The notes: generated by a model from the letters alone, not told the origin. A stretch of 64,000 nt of DNA from Thermophilibacter immobilis (GCF_015277515.1 NZ_CP063767.1:1488001-1552000), one strand, 5' to 3'; numbered from the stretch's first letter, positions 42,480 to 51,481 are shown. Numbers and translations: made by a program.

Positions 42480-43013
42480 ATGCAGTACACGAGCCACTAC
42501 GAGTCTCCGCTCGGGGCCCTCACGCTCGCAAGCGACGGCGAGGCGCTCACGGGTCTGTGGTTCGACGGGCAGAAGCACTTTGCGGCCACGCTCGGCCGTG
42601 AGCACGAGGGAGCCGCGCTCGCGGTATTCGCTCAGACCGCGAGCTGGCTCGACACCTACTTCGGTGGCGCGGAGCCTGACTTCGCGCCACCGGTCGCACC
42701 GCTCGGGTCCGACTTCAGACAGGCCATCTGGAAGATCATGCGCTCGATCCCCTTCGGTCAGACGACGACCTACGGCCAGATCGCGACGCGCATGGCCGAG
42801 GAGCAGGGTCGCGGGCGCGTGAGCGCGCAGGCAGTCGGAGGCGCCGTGGCCCACAACCCGATACTGATCATCTTCCCCTGTCACCGGGTCGTGGGAGCGC
42901 AGGGGAGCCTGACCGGCTACGCTGGCGGCATCGACAAGAAGACGTGGCTCCTCGAGCACGAGGGCACGAACATGGACGGGCTCTTTTGCCCCCGTCGCAG
43001 CACGGCACCGTAG
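42480..43013 (+). CDS. ogt: Methylated-DNA--[protein]-cysteine S-methyltransferase
   Basis: Suicide repair of O6-methylguanine. The 177-residue product starts at MQYTSHYESPLGALT (42480) behind GCGAGG; a GTG at 42456 would add 8 residues. The acceptor Cys is in 'IIFPCHRVVGAQGSLTGYAGG'. The DNA-binding helix-turn-helix 'FRQAIWKIMRSIPFGQTTTYGQIA' and 'AQAVGGAVAHNPI' are conserved. It follows the cupin gene by 49 bp and may share its transcript. Confidence 0.94.
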   Translation: MQYTSHYESPLGALTLASDGEALTGLWFDGQKHFAATLGREHEGAALAVFAQTASWLDTYFGGAEPDFAPPVAPLGSDFRQAIWKIMRSIPFGQTTTYGQIATRMAEEQGRGRVSAQAVGGAVAHNPILIIFPCHRVVGAQGSLTGYAGGIDKKTWLLEHEGTNMDGLFCPRRSTAP

Positions 43014-43037
43014 GCCCGGTCGAGAAGTCCGGAGTAG

Positions 43038-43065
43038 CGGCCGGCGTTTTCGAAAACGCCGGCCG
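43038..43065. other. 28-bp perfect palindrome downstream of ogt
   Basis: CGGCCGGCGTTTTC (43038-43051) and GAAAACGCCGGCCG (43052-43065) are exact reverse complements with no spacer. It is placed between the convergent ogt and addA genes, 24 bp after the ogt stop and 32 bp before repeat copy D. No U-run follows on either strand, so it is not a standard terminator. Confidence 0.8.
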
Positions 43066-43097
43066 TCAAAACGCCGCCCGTCAGAACTGCGCCCTAA

Positions 43098-43214
43098 ATT
43101 GGGGCACTACTTTTATATTTGAGACACCATTTTGGTATCTAGAGTTTTTTTACCTGGGAAAACGCTGGAAACGTCTCGCTCCCAAGCCTCTTTACATCAA
43201 AAAAGCGCCCCAAT
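43098..43214 (+). repeat. Intergenic inverted-end element, copy D
   Basis: 117 bp bounded by ATTGGGGC (43098-43105) and GCCCCAAT (43207-43214). The loop contains TCTAGAGT (43138-43145) and the core ACCTGGGAAAACGCTGG (43152 onward). TCTAGAGT is shared with copy E, and the right arm CATCAAAAAAGCGCCCCAAT with copy A. It is AT-rich compared with the flanks and lies between convergent ogt and addA. Confidence 0.75.
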
Positions 43215-43271
43215 CGTGCGAGAGGGCCGAGCAGTCGAGAGGGGCTAGGGTTTCGAGAAAAGCGCAGCTTT

Positions 43272-46200
43272 TCAGGCCGGGCGCTCAAACTCGTAGCGGA
43301 TGACGAGGGGCTCGCCGGGGGCGTCCGGGTCATCGCGCTCCACGCAGACGAAGGCACAGTCCACACGCGCGTAGCCCTCGGCGAGAAGGACCCCCGCATA
43401 GAACTGGGCCTGCAGCGCGTGGCGCGCCCGAACCTCGTCGAGGGAGAGGCCCGCGTCGCCGGTCTTGTAGTCCACGACGAGCGCGCGCTCAGAATCGGCA
43501 TCCGTGCAGAGCAGGTCGAGAGCGCCCTCGAGGTAGTCACCATGAGGAGAGTCGACGCGCTGGAAGAACGGGACCTCGGCGCGGACGAGCCCGTGGGAGA
43601 GGGCCTCGGCGCGCACGTGCGAGCCCGACCAGCGCGCGAGCGCGGCCCTGAGGCGCCCCTCGGCGCGCACGGAGAGGTTCCAGCGGCGCGTCATGGCCTG
43701 GACCTGGGCCTCATGGGGCGTGTGCCCGGACTCGACCATCGCCTGAGCGAGCTCGTGGAAGGCCGAGCCCAGGCTGGTGGCGCGGTCGGCGTCCTCGGCC
43801 GCGAGGGCACCTGCGTCCTCGCGCTCGTCGCGCCCGGGAAGCTCCCGCGCGCCCGCGTGGGCGTCACCGGCGAGCTCCTCGTGCACGCGCGAGTAGCTGA
43901 AGACTCCCGCGCGGGCGCGCCAGGTGCCGAGGGCCCCCGGCGCCGGGGCCTCCGGCGCATAGAGGTCGAACGGCTCCGGCTGGGAATCGGGAGCAGCCTC
44001 GGGGGCCGGGCCTGCATCGCCGTCACTGGCATCGCCCTCCTCGCCTGCATCGGCGTCGTCCTTCTCCACGATCGCGCAGCGCACGGCCGCGGGCTCGCTG
44101 CCGCCGTAGTCCACGCTCGTCTCGCCTGCCGTGCCCGCGTCGACGCCCAAGGCACCGAGCGCGGCCGCCGCGAGCTTCGACGAGACGCCCGCCTTGCCGG
44201 CGGAGGCGTCTATCCCCAGCACGAGCGCCTCGCGGGCGCGCGTGAGCGCCACGTAGAGCAGACGCGCCTTCTCCTGGGCCTCGGCCTCGTCGTCTGAGGC
44301 TCGTGCCGCGAGATAGCGGGCGGCGAGCAGCGGCTCCTGGGACTTGTCGGCGCTCGGCTCGAGCTCCTCGGGGTCCACGTGCGCAAGGCTCAGAGGGTCC
44401 TGGGGACGCAGGACGAAGGAACGCCGGCCATCCGCGCCCGACGCAAAGGCGAGCGCGGAGTCCCCCGCGGAGTTGCCCCAGCACTCGGCCACCGCGCAGA
44501 CGGGAAACTCGAGCCCCTTCGACGCGTGTATCGTCATGACGCGCACCGTGCCGCCCGCGTCCCCCTCGTCGGCGCCCGCGAGAGACGCCGGCGCGATCTT
44601 GGACGCCGCGAGCCACAGGTCGAACTCCGTGGCCGCCCGCGCCGCGCCCAGGCCCAGGCTCTGCGTGAGGTCGCGCACGTAGCGCACGGCCGCGAGCACG
44701 TTGGCGGCGCAGGCCAGCCCCGCCGCCCCCGCCGCCTCGAGGCGCGCGAGCCAGCCGGAGTCGCGCGCCACGTCCGCGCAGACGTCGGCCACCGGGCGCG
44801 TGGCCACGTCGCCGAGGGCCCGGACGAGCACGTCGTGCGCACGAACGAGCCGGGCTGAGGGCTCGTGTCCCCCGTAGAACACCATGTCTAGGAGACCCCG
44901 GTCAATCGGGCGCTTGGTGGGGGCGTCGAGCTTGTCCTGCAGGCGCGTGCCGAGCTCGCAGAAGTCATTGGCGTCGAGCCCGAACATCTCGCTCGCGAGC
45001 AGCGGGAACAGACCTGACTGGGTGTCGGTCGGGTTGGCGAGCGTGTGGAGCAGCGCGCAGACGACCTTGACCTCGTCGGTTGACGTGAACGTGGAGCCGC
45101 CCGTGACCACGCACTCCATCCCCGTCTGGCGTATGGCGTCGATGTAGAGGTCGGCGTGGGTGGTCACGCCCAGAAGAAGCGCCATGCCGCCGGGGCGCTC
45201 CCCGTGGTCTCGATAGCGCGCGAGGGCCTCGGCGACCTGAGCGGCCATGGCCTCCTTGCGCGCCGCCGTCATCCCCCTGGACGAGCCCCCCACGACCTCG
45301 ACGTCGATGCGGGGCAGCCCGCGCGCCCGATAGGCGTCTTTTCTGATGGGACAATCGCCCAGGTGCATGAAGCCGCTCATCGTTCCCGCCACAGAGGGGC
45401 CCCCGCCACCCGTGGCCACGCGCTCCACGAACGAGAGCACGTCCGCGTGGCTGCGGTAGTTGGTGTCCAGCCGCACGGCCCCGCCCGCGTCCACGGACTC
45501 CCCCCGCGACCGGAAGACCCCCACGTCGGCGCCGCGGAAGCGATAGATCGACTGCTGGGCGTCGCCCACGGTGCACAGGTGGCAGGCCCCCTCGCCGGAG
45601 AGCAGGCCGATGAGCTCGAGCTGCATCTCGTCGGTGTCCTGGAACTCGTCGACCATCACGAGGCGGAAGCGCCCGACGTAGTCACGGCGCACGCTCTCGT
45701 GGTCGCGCACGGCGAGAAGCGCAAGGCGCACGAGGTCGTCGTTGTCCAGGCAGCTCCCCTGGCGCTTGAGCTCCCCGAAGCGCGCCTCCACGCACCGGGC
45801 GAGCTCGAGGAGCTCGTCGGCGAGCGGGGCCACCCGGACGAGCTCGGCCTCGGCGCGCGCGAGCTCGAGAGCGGACTTGACGGCCGCGACCTCGGCGGAG
45901 ATGGCCTTGGACGCGCGCGGGACGCTCACAGCCGCAAGCGTCTCTCGCACGGCTTCGCTCGTGCGCGCACCGGGGGCGAGCCCCTCGTAGGCGCGCAGGG
46001 CCTCGAGCGACGGCACCACCGATGCCACCGCTGCGGGCGTGAGCCTGCACGCCGCAAGCTCCTCCGTGCGCGCCGCGAGGGCGCGCACGGCCTCATTGAG
46101 GCTCTGCTCGTTCGCCGTCGCAGGCGCAAAGGCACCGAGCCCGTCCGCCTGGGCGTGCCCCTCGCGCACGAGGCGCTCGACACGCTGCATGACGCCGCCC

Positions 46201-46724
46201 TTGTAGCCGTTCTGGGGACTGTAGACTCCCAGGTCGTACTCCTTGAAGGCTCCTGCGAAGGCGGGGTCGCGCCGGGCGTCGCGCATGACGTCGTCCATGG
46301 CGCGGGCGAGAAGCGCCGCGGCCTCGGATCCCTCCGCCACGCTGAAGGCGGGATCGAGTCCCAGGTCGAGCGCGTGGCGGTGCAGGATGCGCGAGCACAT
46401 GGCGTGAATCGTGGAGATCCACGCGTCATCGACCGCGAGCGCGGCCTGTCCCATGTGCGCGCGGCGCAGGGTGGAGCGCACGCGCTCCTTGATCTCGCGC
46501 GCGGCGGCCTCGGTGAACGTGATCACGAGCACCTGGTCGAGGCCGTCCAGGAAGGGCGCGCCGCCCGCGCCCGAGCCGGGAGCGAGCGCCCACGCCACGC
46601 GCTTCGTGAGGGTGAACGTCTTGCCCGACCCGGCGCCCGCCTCCACGAAGAGGGGCCGGTCGAGCGTCGTGGCAATACGCCGCTGCGGCTCGTTGAGCCC
46701 GGAGAGGTCGACAGTGCCGCTCAC
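43272..46724 (-). CDS. addA: ATP-dependent helicase/nuclease subunit A (AddA)
   Basis: UvrD-type 3'-5' helicase with a RecB-family nuclease, the partner of AddB in double-strand-break end processing. The 1150-residue product starts at a GTG (46724) whose GTGA overlaps the addB stop, behind AGGAGG. Motif I is 'EAGAGSGKT' (28-36), motif II 'LVMVDEFQDTDEMQLEL', later 'GDAQQSIYRFRGADVG', 'VRVMTIHASKGLEFPVC' and 'LLYVALTRAREAL'. The nuclease motif is 'ALVVDYKTGDAGLSLDEV' near the C-terminus. A long acidic Ala/Asp/Pro linker (about residues 870-950) separates helicase and nuclease. Confidence 0.95.
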   Translation of the reverse strand: MSGTVDLSGLNEPQRRIATTLDRPLFVEAGAGSGKTFTLTKRVAWALAPGSGAGGAPFLDGLDQVLVITFTEAAAREIKERVRSTLRRAHMGQAALAVDDAWISTIHAMCSRILHRHALDLGLDPAFSVAEGSEAAALLARAMDDVMRDARRDPAFAGAFKEYDLGVYSPQNGYKGGVMQRVERLVREGHAQADGLGAFAPATANEQSLNEAVRALAARTEELAACRLTPAAVASVVPSLEALRAYEGLAPGARTSEAVRETLAAVSVPRASKAISAEVAAVKSALELARAEAELVRVAPLADELLELARCVEARFGELKRQGSCLDNDDLVRLALLAVRDHESVRRDYVGRFRLVMVDEFQDTDEMQLELIGLLSGEGACHLCTVGDAQQSIYRFRGADVGVFRSRGESVDAGGAVRLDTNYRSHADVLSFVERVATGGGGPSVAGTMSGFMHLGDCPIRKDAYRARGLPRIDVEVVGGSSRGMTAARKEAMAAQVAEALARYRDHGERPGGMALLLGVTTHADLYIDAIRQTGMECVVTGGSTFTSTDEVKVVCALLHTLANPTDTQSGLFPLLASEMFGLDANDFCELGTRLQDKLDAPTKRPIDRGLLDMVFYGGHEPSARLVRAHDVLVRALGDVATRPVADVCADVARDSGWLARLEAAGAAGLACAANVLAAVRYVRDLTQSLGLGAARAATEFDLWLAASKIAPASLAGADEGDAGGTVRVMTIHASKGLEFPVCAVAECWGNSAGDSALAFASGADGRRSFVLRPQDPLSLAHVDPEELEPSADKSQEPLLAARYLAARASDDEAEAQEKARLLYVALTRAREALVLGIDASAGKAGVSSKLAAAALGALGVDAGTAGETSVDYGGSEPAAVRCAIVEKDDADAGEEGDASDGDAGPAPEAAPDSQPEPFDLYAPEAPAPGALGTWRARAGVFSYSRVHEELAGDAHAGARELPGRDEREDAGALAAEDADRATSLGSAFHELAQAMVESGHTPHEAQVQAMTRRWNLSVRAEGRLRAALARWSGSHVRAEALSHGLVRAEVPFFQRVDSPHGDYLEGALDLLCTDADSERALVVDYKTGDAGLSLDEVRARHALQAQFYAGVLLAEGYARVDCAFVCVERDDPDAPGEPLVIRYEFERPA

Positions 46725-49700
46725 TTCCGGAGCCTCCTCTCGCAGTTCAGGACCGGGCAGTACGAGCAGGCGCCCGCTTCCAGGGGGCACGCCTCGATGT
46801 CGCCGGCGAGCAGGCGCTCGATGCGTCCGGCGATGGCCTCCTCGCAGGCGTCGAGCAGGGCCTGCATGCCGCGGGCCTCCCCCGTGCGCCCGAAGCTGGC
46901 CGTGCGAGGAACCGCGACGCGCAGGGCGCGGCGAGACGAGGGGAGCTCCTCGCCGAAGACGGGCTCGAGCGCGTCGTCGTCCACGGCACCGGCGAGGGCG
47001 TGGCCGCCCTTCGTGCAGAGGTAGACCGCCGCGCGCACCGTGAGGTCCGGGAAGGCGCGTCGCACGACCTGGCCGTAGATGAGCGACTGCACGCGCCGGG
47101 GCAGCGCGAACGCGCCCGCGGGGGCGCCCTTGGGACCAAAGACGTCGTACTCGCGCGCGAAGCCGGCATCGGACTTATGCTTGTAGTCGATGACGACGGC
47201 CTGCCCGTGGGCGTCCACGTCTATGCGGTCGACGGTGCCCACGATCCGCACGCCCGCATAGCTCACCTCGGCCCCGCCGCGCCCGAACCCCCACTCGAAG
47301 AAGCGCGGCTCGTAGCCCACGAGCATGCGGCCCTCAAAGTCCAGGAGCGTCGAGAGGTCGCGACGCAGCCCCTGGACCTGAGCGTGCTCCTGCGCGCTGT
47401 GCGCGACGAGTGCCTGCGGGAGCGGGCGGCGACCGCCCGCGAGCTGGTACTGATGGGAGAGGTGCGCGTCGAACTCCTCGGAGAGGATCTGGCGGGCCTC
47501 CTCGAGCGCCTCCGCGTCTGAGGTGGACGAGCCCGGCAGGCGCACGGTGGGGTCAGCCTGCGCGCGGGCGAGAAGCCCCTCGACCGCGGCGCGGTACGTC
47601 TCGTCCTGTAGGGCCTCAGGGGTCTGGGCGCGCAGCTCGGCGAGCAGGTGGCCCCTCTCGGCGCGCTCGGAGGCGCGGGCAAGGAGCTCGCGGTGCGTGA
47701 CCTCGAGGACGCGGTGGACGAAGGTGCCCAGCTCGGCACCAGTGAAGCGGGCGTCGGCGTCGCGCAGCCTCAGGCGGCGCAGGCTGAACCACTTGTACGG
47801 GCACTCGAGGTAGGTCTCGATCTGGGACGCCGAGAGCAGAGGAACCCCCTGATCCACCGGCATGCCCTCGGGCGGGGGCAGCACGAGGGCGCGCTCCCGC
47901 GCGGAGATCCTCCCGGCGGGCGCGGGCGTCTCACGTGCCTGCCAGGCGGGGGCGACGCCCGCGCACGAGGCGTTCTCGCGCACGAGGCCCTCCCCCCTGT
48001 TGACCACGTTTTCCCGGCCCAGCGCGTCCGCGAGCTCTGACGGACGCGCGTCGGCCGCGACGCCGTAGCACGCGAGGAGCTCCGTCATCATCACGGAGGG
48101 ATACGCGAGCCTGCCGTCCACGCCAAAGAGCAGTCGCTCGAGCACGAGCGTCTGCCGCGGGACGCGCACGAGCGCCGAGAAGCGCGCGCGGACCCGGTCC
48201 ATGGTGTGCGGAAGCGGCTCCACGCCATAGGAGGCGAGCAACGCCGTGCGCACGTCGTCGGTAGTCGGGACGGCCGACTCCGTGGAGGTCTGGCCCAGGA
48301 GCACGAGGGCGTCGGTCGAGCCCGGGGCCAGGCGAGCCGCCGAGGCCACGTCCATGAGGCGCACCGCGCAGGCGGCTCCCTCCACCGCCCGCTCGGGGCG
48401 CAGGCTCACGCGCACGCGCGCGAGCGCCGCGTCGGCCATGGCCACGAGCTCGACGAGCGAAATGGCCCCCGAGTCCTGCGGGTTGGCCGTGAGGCCGAGC
48501 TCCTTCAGGCTCTTGGCCACGCCGAGCACGGCCGTGAGGGCACCGATCGCCTGGGGGGCCGCGGGGCTCGCGACCTTGTCCCCCCGTACGTAGGGGGCCA
48601 GGAGCTTAGAGGCGGCCGACCCCAGCCGCCCGCGCAGAAGCTCGCGCGTGGCGGAGGCGACCTCGAAGGAGACGTCCTTCTCGGACTGGAGGCGCTCGAG
48701 CACCGCGGCGGGCGTGAGCAGGCGGTTCGAGCGCCACTCGGCGTCGAGCCTGCGCGCGCGAACCGCGTCCAGGTGGGAGACGTCGCTCAGCAGGAAGTCC
48801 GAGAGGGAGCGAGGGGGCCACCAGGACATGTCCCCCAGGCTCACCCGCACGCCCCCTGCCGCCGGAGCGGGCGCGGGCCAGCTCTGGGCGAGCTGGTCGA
48901 GCTGGGCCACCGTGCGCGCGAACTCGAGATAGGCGCGCCCCGCCTCGAGCTCGCCGGAGGGCACGCTCAGCTGGGCGCGGACGGACACGCCGCGCGCGGC
49001 GAGACGCGTGGAGAGAGCGTTCCAGGCGGCGCGCGGGTCGGGTGCCGCGAGTATCACGTCGTGCGCGCCCGCGTCCGCGAGCGCGCGGACCTCGCGGGCC
49101 ACGAGCTCGCCCTCGGCCGAGGGGCCGGCCGGCAGGGCGAGCCGCAGCGCCCCCGTGGGCTCCACGAGGCGCTCCGCCGGCAAGAAGAGCCGCGCGAGCA
49201 CGTCCGAGAGCTCTGATGCGCGGACGGCGACGGACGTCTCTGGGTCCGCCACCGGCTCCGGATCCGCGGCTCCCTCCACGACCTGCGGCCCCCTCGCACG
49301 CGCGAGTGCGCAGAGCTCGTCCGCGAGACGGGAGGCCTCGGCCGAGGCGGGGCCCGCGTCCAGGCGTGCCACGAACGTGACCTCATGCGTCGCGGCCAGG
49401 CCGCACACGAGCTCGCGCGCCGCGCGGGTCATCTCGTCGAAGCCCACGAGCACGAGCGGGTCCACCTGCGCCCCGGCGACGTCGAGCGCCTGCGGCAGGG
49501 CGGCCATGACCGAGCACTCCTCGACGAGGCCGCATGCGTCAAGCTGATCCGCATAGGCGTCGACGAGCGCCACCACGCTGGCCTCGGCGTCGCTCACCGC
49601 CTCCGGGGTCGCGGTGCGGGCCATGAGCCAGGGCATGCCCGCGCGCGCGAGGTCAGCGAGAAGCGAGGCCGTGCCGGGGTTGTCGCGCACGGCTGCTTCC

Positions 49701-50002
49701 AGCCCCCCCGCGCGAGAGAGCACGTGCGCGCAGAGTACGTCGCGAGAGACGTCGTCCACCAGGCGACGCCCGTCCCCCCAGACCTCCCAGCGCTCGGCCG
49801 CCCAGGCCGCGGGCGTCGTCACGGTGACTCCCAGGGAGAGCCCGCCCGCCGCGGCGAGCGCGCGCTGGGCGTCGAGCGCCTGTGCGAACGACGGCACGAG
49901 GAGCGTGGCGCGACCACGCGCGACGAGCGCGCGGCGCAGGGTGTCCGCGACCGTCGCGGCGACGATTCCCTCTTCGGTGGTGCGCACAAGGTTCAGAGGC
50001 AT
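46721..50002 (-). CDS. addB: ATP-dependent nuclease subunit B (AddB)
   Basis: RecC-like/AddB subunit with a PD-(D/E)xK nuclease. The 1093-residue product starts MPLNLVRTTEEGIVA (50002) behind GAGGAGC. The N-terminal part is a degenerate helicase fold, without a clear Walker A. The nuclease motif is 'GTVDRIDVDAHGQAVVIDYKHK'. Four cysteines, one in 'YLECPYKWF' and three in 'CSYCPVLNC', match the iron-sulfur staple of AddB nucleases. It is transcribed first, overlapping addA by 4 bp. It is less conserved than AddA but the identity is firm from context plus nuclease and Fe-S motifs. Confidence 0.92.
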   Translation of the reverse strand: MPLNLVRTTEEGIVAATVADTLRRALVARGRATLLVPSFAQALDAQRALAAAGGLSLGVTVTTPAAWAAERWEVWGDGRRLVDDVSRDVLCAHVLSRAGGLEAAVRDNPGTASLLADLARAGMPWLMARTATPEAVSDAEASVVALVDAYADQLDACGLVEECSVMAALPQALDVAGAQVDPLVLVGFDEMTRAARELVCGLAATHEVTFVARLDAGPASAEASRLADELCALARARGPQVVEGAADPEPVADPETSVAVRASELSDVLARLFLPAERLVEPTGALRLALPAGPSAEGELVAREVRALADAGAHDVILAAPDPRAAWNALSTRLAARGVSVRAQLSVPSGELEAGRAYLEFARTVAQLDQLAQSWPAPAPAAGGVRVSLGDMSWWPPRSLSDFLLSDVSHLDAVRARRLDAEWRSNRLLTPAAVLERLQSEKDVSFEVASATRELLRGRLGSAASKLLAPYVRGDKVASPAAPQAIGALTAVLGVAKSLKELGLTANPQDSGAISLVELVAMADAALARVRVSLRPERAVEGAACAVRLMDVASAARLAPGSTDALVLLGQTSTESAVPTTDDVRTALLASYGVEPLPHTMDRVRARFSALVRVPRQTLVLERLLFGVDGRLAYPSVMMTELLACYGVAADARPSELADALGRENVVNRGEGLVRENASCAGVAPAWQARETPAPAGRISARERALVLPPPEGMPVDQGVPLLSASQIETYLECPYKWFSLRRLRLRDADARFTGAELGTFVHRVLEVTHRELLARASERAERGHLLAELRAQTPEALQDETYRAAVEGLLARAQADPTVRLPGSSTSDAEALEEARQILSEEFDAHLSHQYQLAGGRRPLPQALVAHSAQEHAQVQGLRRDLSTLLDFEGRMLVGYEPRFFEWGFGRGGAEVSYAGVRIVGTVDRIDVDAHGQAVVIDYKHKSDAGFAREYDVFGPKGAPAGAFALPRRVQSLIYGQVVRRAFPDLTVRAAVYLCTKGGHALAGAVDDDALEPVFGEELPSSRRALRVAVPRTASFGRTGEARGMQALLDACEEAIAGRIERLLAGDIEACPLEAGACSYCPVLNCERRLRK

Positions 50003-50105
50003 GAAGCTCCTCGGGTCTTCTCGCTTCTTGATTGCCGGGACCAGCGTACTCCCCCGGCCGGACAACAATCGCAGGCCCCGCCGGGACTCGGGCAGGACGA
50101 GTGCC

Positions 50106-50412
50106 CTAGCGCTCGGGCGAGGCTCCGTCGAGGCCCGCGAGCACGAGCCGATAGCCGCCGACCGGACCGTTGAGACACTTGGAGACACGCGAGACCGTGG
50201 TCGACGAGGCACCCGTGGCATGGGAGACGTCGAGGTAGGAGGCCCCCCCCGGCCAGCATCGTGGCCACCTCGAGACGCTGCGAGAGGTCCTCTATCTCGC
50301 GCGGGGTGCACAGGTCCCGCAGAAACCGGCACGCCTCATCCGAGGAGCTCAGCGCGCAGAGCGCCGAGAAGAGCCTCTGAGTCCCATCGCCTGCATGCTC
50401 CGTCACGGGCAT
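50106..50412 (-). pseudogene. TrpR/YerC-YecD family regulator, frameshifted in a G8 tract
   Basis: Reading from ATG 50412 (MPVTEHAGDGTQRLFSALCAL) the frame shows the YerC pattern 'CRFLRDLCTPREIEDLSQRLEVATMLAGG', then falls out of frame at eight consecutive G (minus strand; 50243-50250). If one G is removed it continues 'ASYLDVSHATGASSTTVSRVSKCLNGPVGGY', the helix-turn-helix, to a TAG at 50106. That gives about 101 residues, normal for the family. So the gene is intact except for a one-base homopolymer change: mutation, phase variation or sequencing error. Family members are trp-repressor-like DNA-binding proteins. Confidence 0.85.
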
Positions 50413-50528
50413 CCGCACTCCCTGTCTCGATTTCTTCCCACCGTTGCATTTTAGCTCATGAGCGCGGTCCTGCGGCAGCTGCTGAGCACGGAGCGAGGCG
50501 GCGGCTGGAGCTTCTCGACGCCACGAAC

Positions 50529-50795
50529 GCTGCAAGCGCCCCGCCGGAAGTCCCCTTGCTTTCTCCGACGGGGCATCTGCGGGGATTTTGTCGCTTAAAG
50601 AGCTGCAAGCGCCCCGCTGGGATCCTCTCGATTCTTCCGACGGGGCATCTGCAGCAACTACGATGCCGGAAGAGCCGCAAGCGCCCCGCAGTAGGTCTCC
50701 GAGAAGAGCCGAGCGGGGCACGTGCGGCACTCTCCTACCGAAAAGAGCGTGAAGTGCCCCGCCGTTCTTTGAACGACGGGGTGCCACAAGCAGGG
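50529..50795. repeat. Tandem array of about 73-bp hairpin units
   Basis: Three full units start at 50529, 50602 and 50674 (73, 72 and 73 bp), and a fourth partial unit starts at 50747. Each begins GCnGCAAGCGCCCCGC (unit 4: GCGTGAAGTGCCCCGC), has a variable 20-25 bp middle, then CGGGGCAtcTGC, so each can fold with GCCCCG paired to CGGGGC. Unit 4 has an extended stem (CGTTC-ttt-GAACG inside). A related single copy occurs near 51328. The middles vary while the stem is kept. The rest of the gap 50413-50824 holds nothing else recognised. Confidence 0.8.
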
Positions 50796-50824
50796 GCAGG
50801 GAGAAGAGCGCTCGGCTGCGAGCG

Positions 50825-51136
50825 CTACTCCACCGCCAGCGCGGGACTCACGCGCCGTATGATCTCGGAGACCTCAACGAGGCACTTCTTGAGCCAGCCG
50901 AGACTCATCACGTTGCCTGCGAAGTTGATGCTGTCCCCGTTGCTCATCTCGAAGTCGAGGGGGCTGCCCGTCAAGAGGGTCTTCTTCGCAGAGACCTTCT
51001 TAACGTCTGCAAAACTCGCCGCGTAGAGGACGTTCTTGTCAGCCTGTTGGGCCTCGGCGAGCGGGCCGCCCACGAGACCTCCCACGGCCCCGAAGGCCCT
51101 TCCGAACTCCTTGAACAGGCTCCCCTTGTAGACCAC
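50825..51136 (-). CDS. Hypothetical protein, possibly 5'-damaged
   Basis: From a GTG at 51136 the frame gives 103 residues ('VYKGSLFKEFGRAFGAVGGLVGGPLAEAQQ', 'DVKKVSAKKTLLTGSPLDFEMSNGDSINFAG'). The same frame continues upstream without a start codon for 31 residues that still look coding ('GYFREGGKKANLYLTADALVVYKGSL'). An AAGGAGG at about 51237-51243 precedes another frame, which would join this one if one G were added in the GGGG run near 51212. A PH-like/short-linker protein whose true start was lost by frameshift is plausible. There is no family assignment. Confidence 0.45.
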   Translation of the reverse strand: MVYKGSLFKEFGRAFGAVGGLVGGPLAEAQQADKNVLYAASFADVKKVSAKKTLLTGSPLDFEMSNGDSINFAGNVMSLGWLKKCLVEVSEIIRRVSPALAVE

Positions 51137-51292
51137 GAGGGCGTCAGCCGTCAGATAGAGGTTGGCCTTCTTGCCACCCTCGCGAAAGTATCCCTCATCC
51201 GCCCATGGGGCCCCTGCTGCTCGCTCAGCCTAGCCTCCTTCTTCGGTTAGTTTACGTGCGTCGATTCCCCATATCCTGAGCGGGAGCATCTC

Positions 51293-51353
51293 CGAAAACG
51301 CCCCGCGCGCGGGCATCCTATGCGAGCACCCCGCCGCTCTTTGAACGTTTTCG
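51293..51353. repeat. Inverted-end element with a hairpin-unit relative inside
   Basis: CGAAAACG (51293-51300) and CGTTTTCG (51346-51353) are perfect inverted ends. The inside contains GCACCCCGCCGCTCTTTGAACG, close to unit 4 of the 50.5-kb tandem array (GCCCCGCCGTTCTTTGAACG). The stretch 51354-51481 shows nothing else recognisable. Confidence 0.5.
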
Positions 51354-51481
51354 ACAGTCTGGAGGCACCATTCTTGCCCCGAACTGCCGATGGCGTTCAG
51401 AGAACGGCGGGCAAGGGCTCGCTCAACATGAGGATCCGCGCCCTTATTGACGCGCTTCTTATGAGCTATTCGTCGAACGGG

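Noticed and set aside
45156-47024. A 622-codon plus-strand open frame
   Set aside because: Antisense to addA/addB; GC-bias shadow.
49993-50787. A 264-residue protein spanning the tandem repeat and the yerC-like gene
   Set aside because: The translation over the repeat array is a by-product of the repeats. Only the part after 50412 matches a family, and it loses frame at the G8 tract.
50529-50795. CRISPR array
   Set aside because: The unit is 73 bp with conserved stem ends and no uniform 25-40 bp repeat, there are only three to four units, and no cas genes are near.
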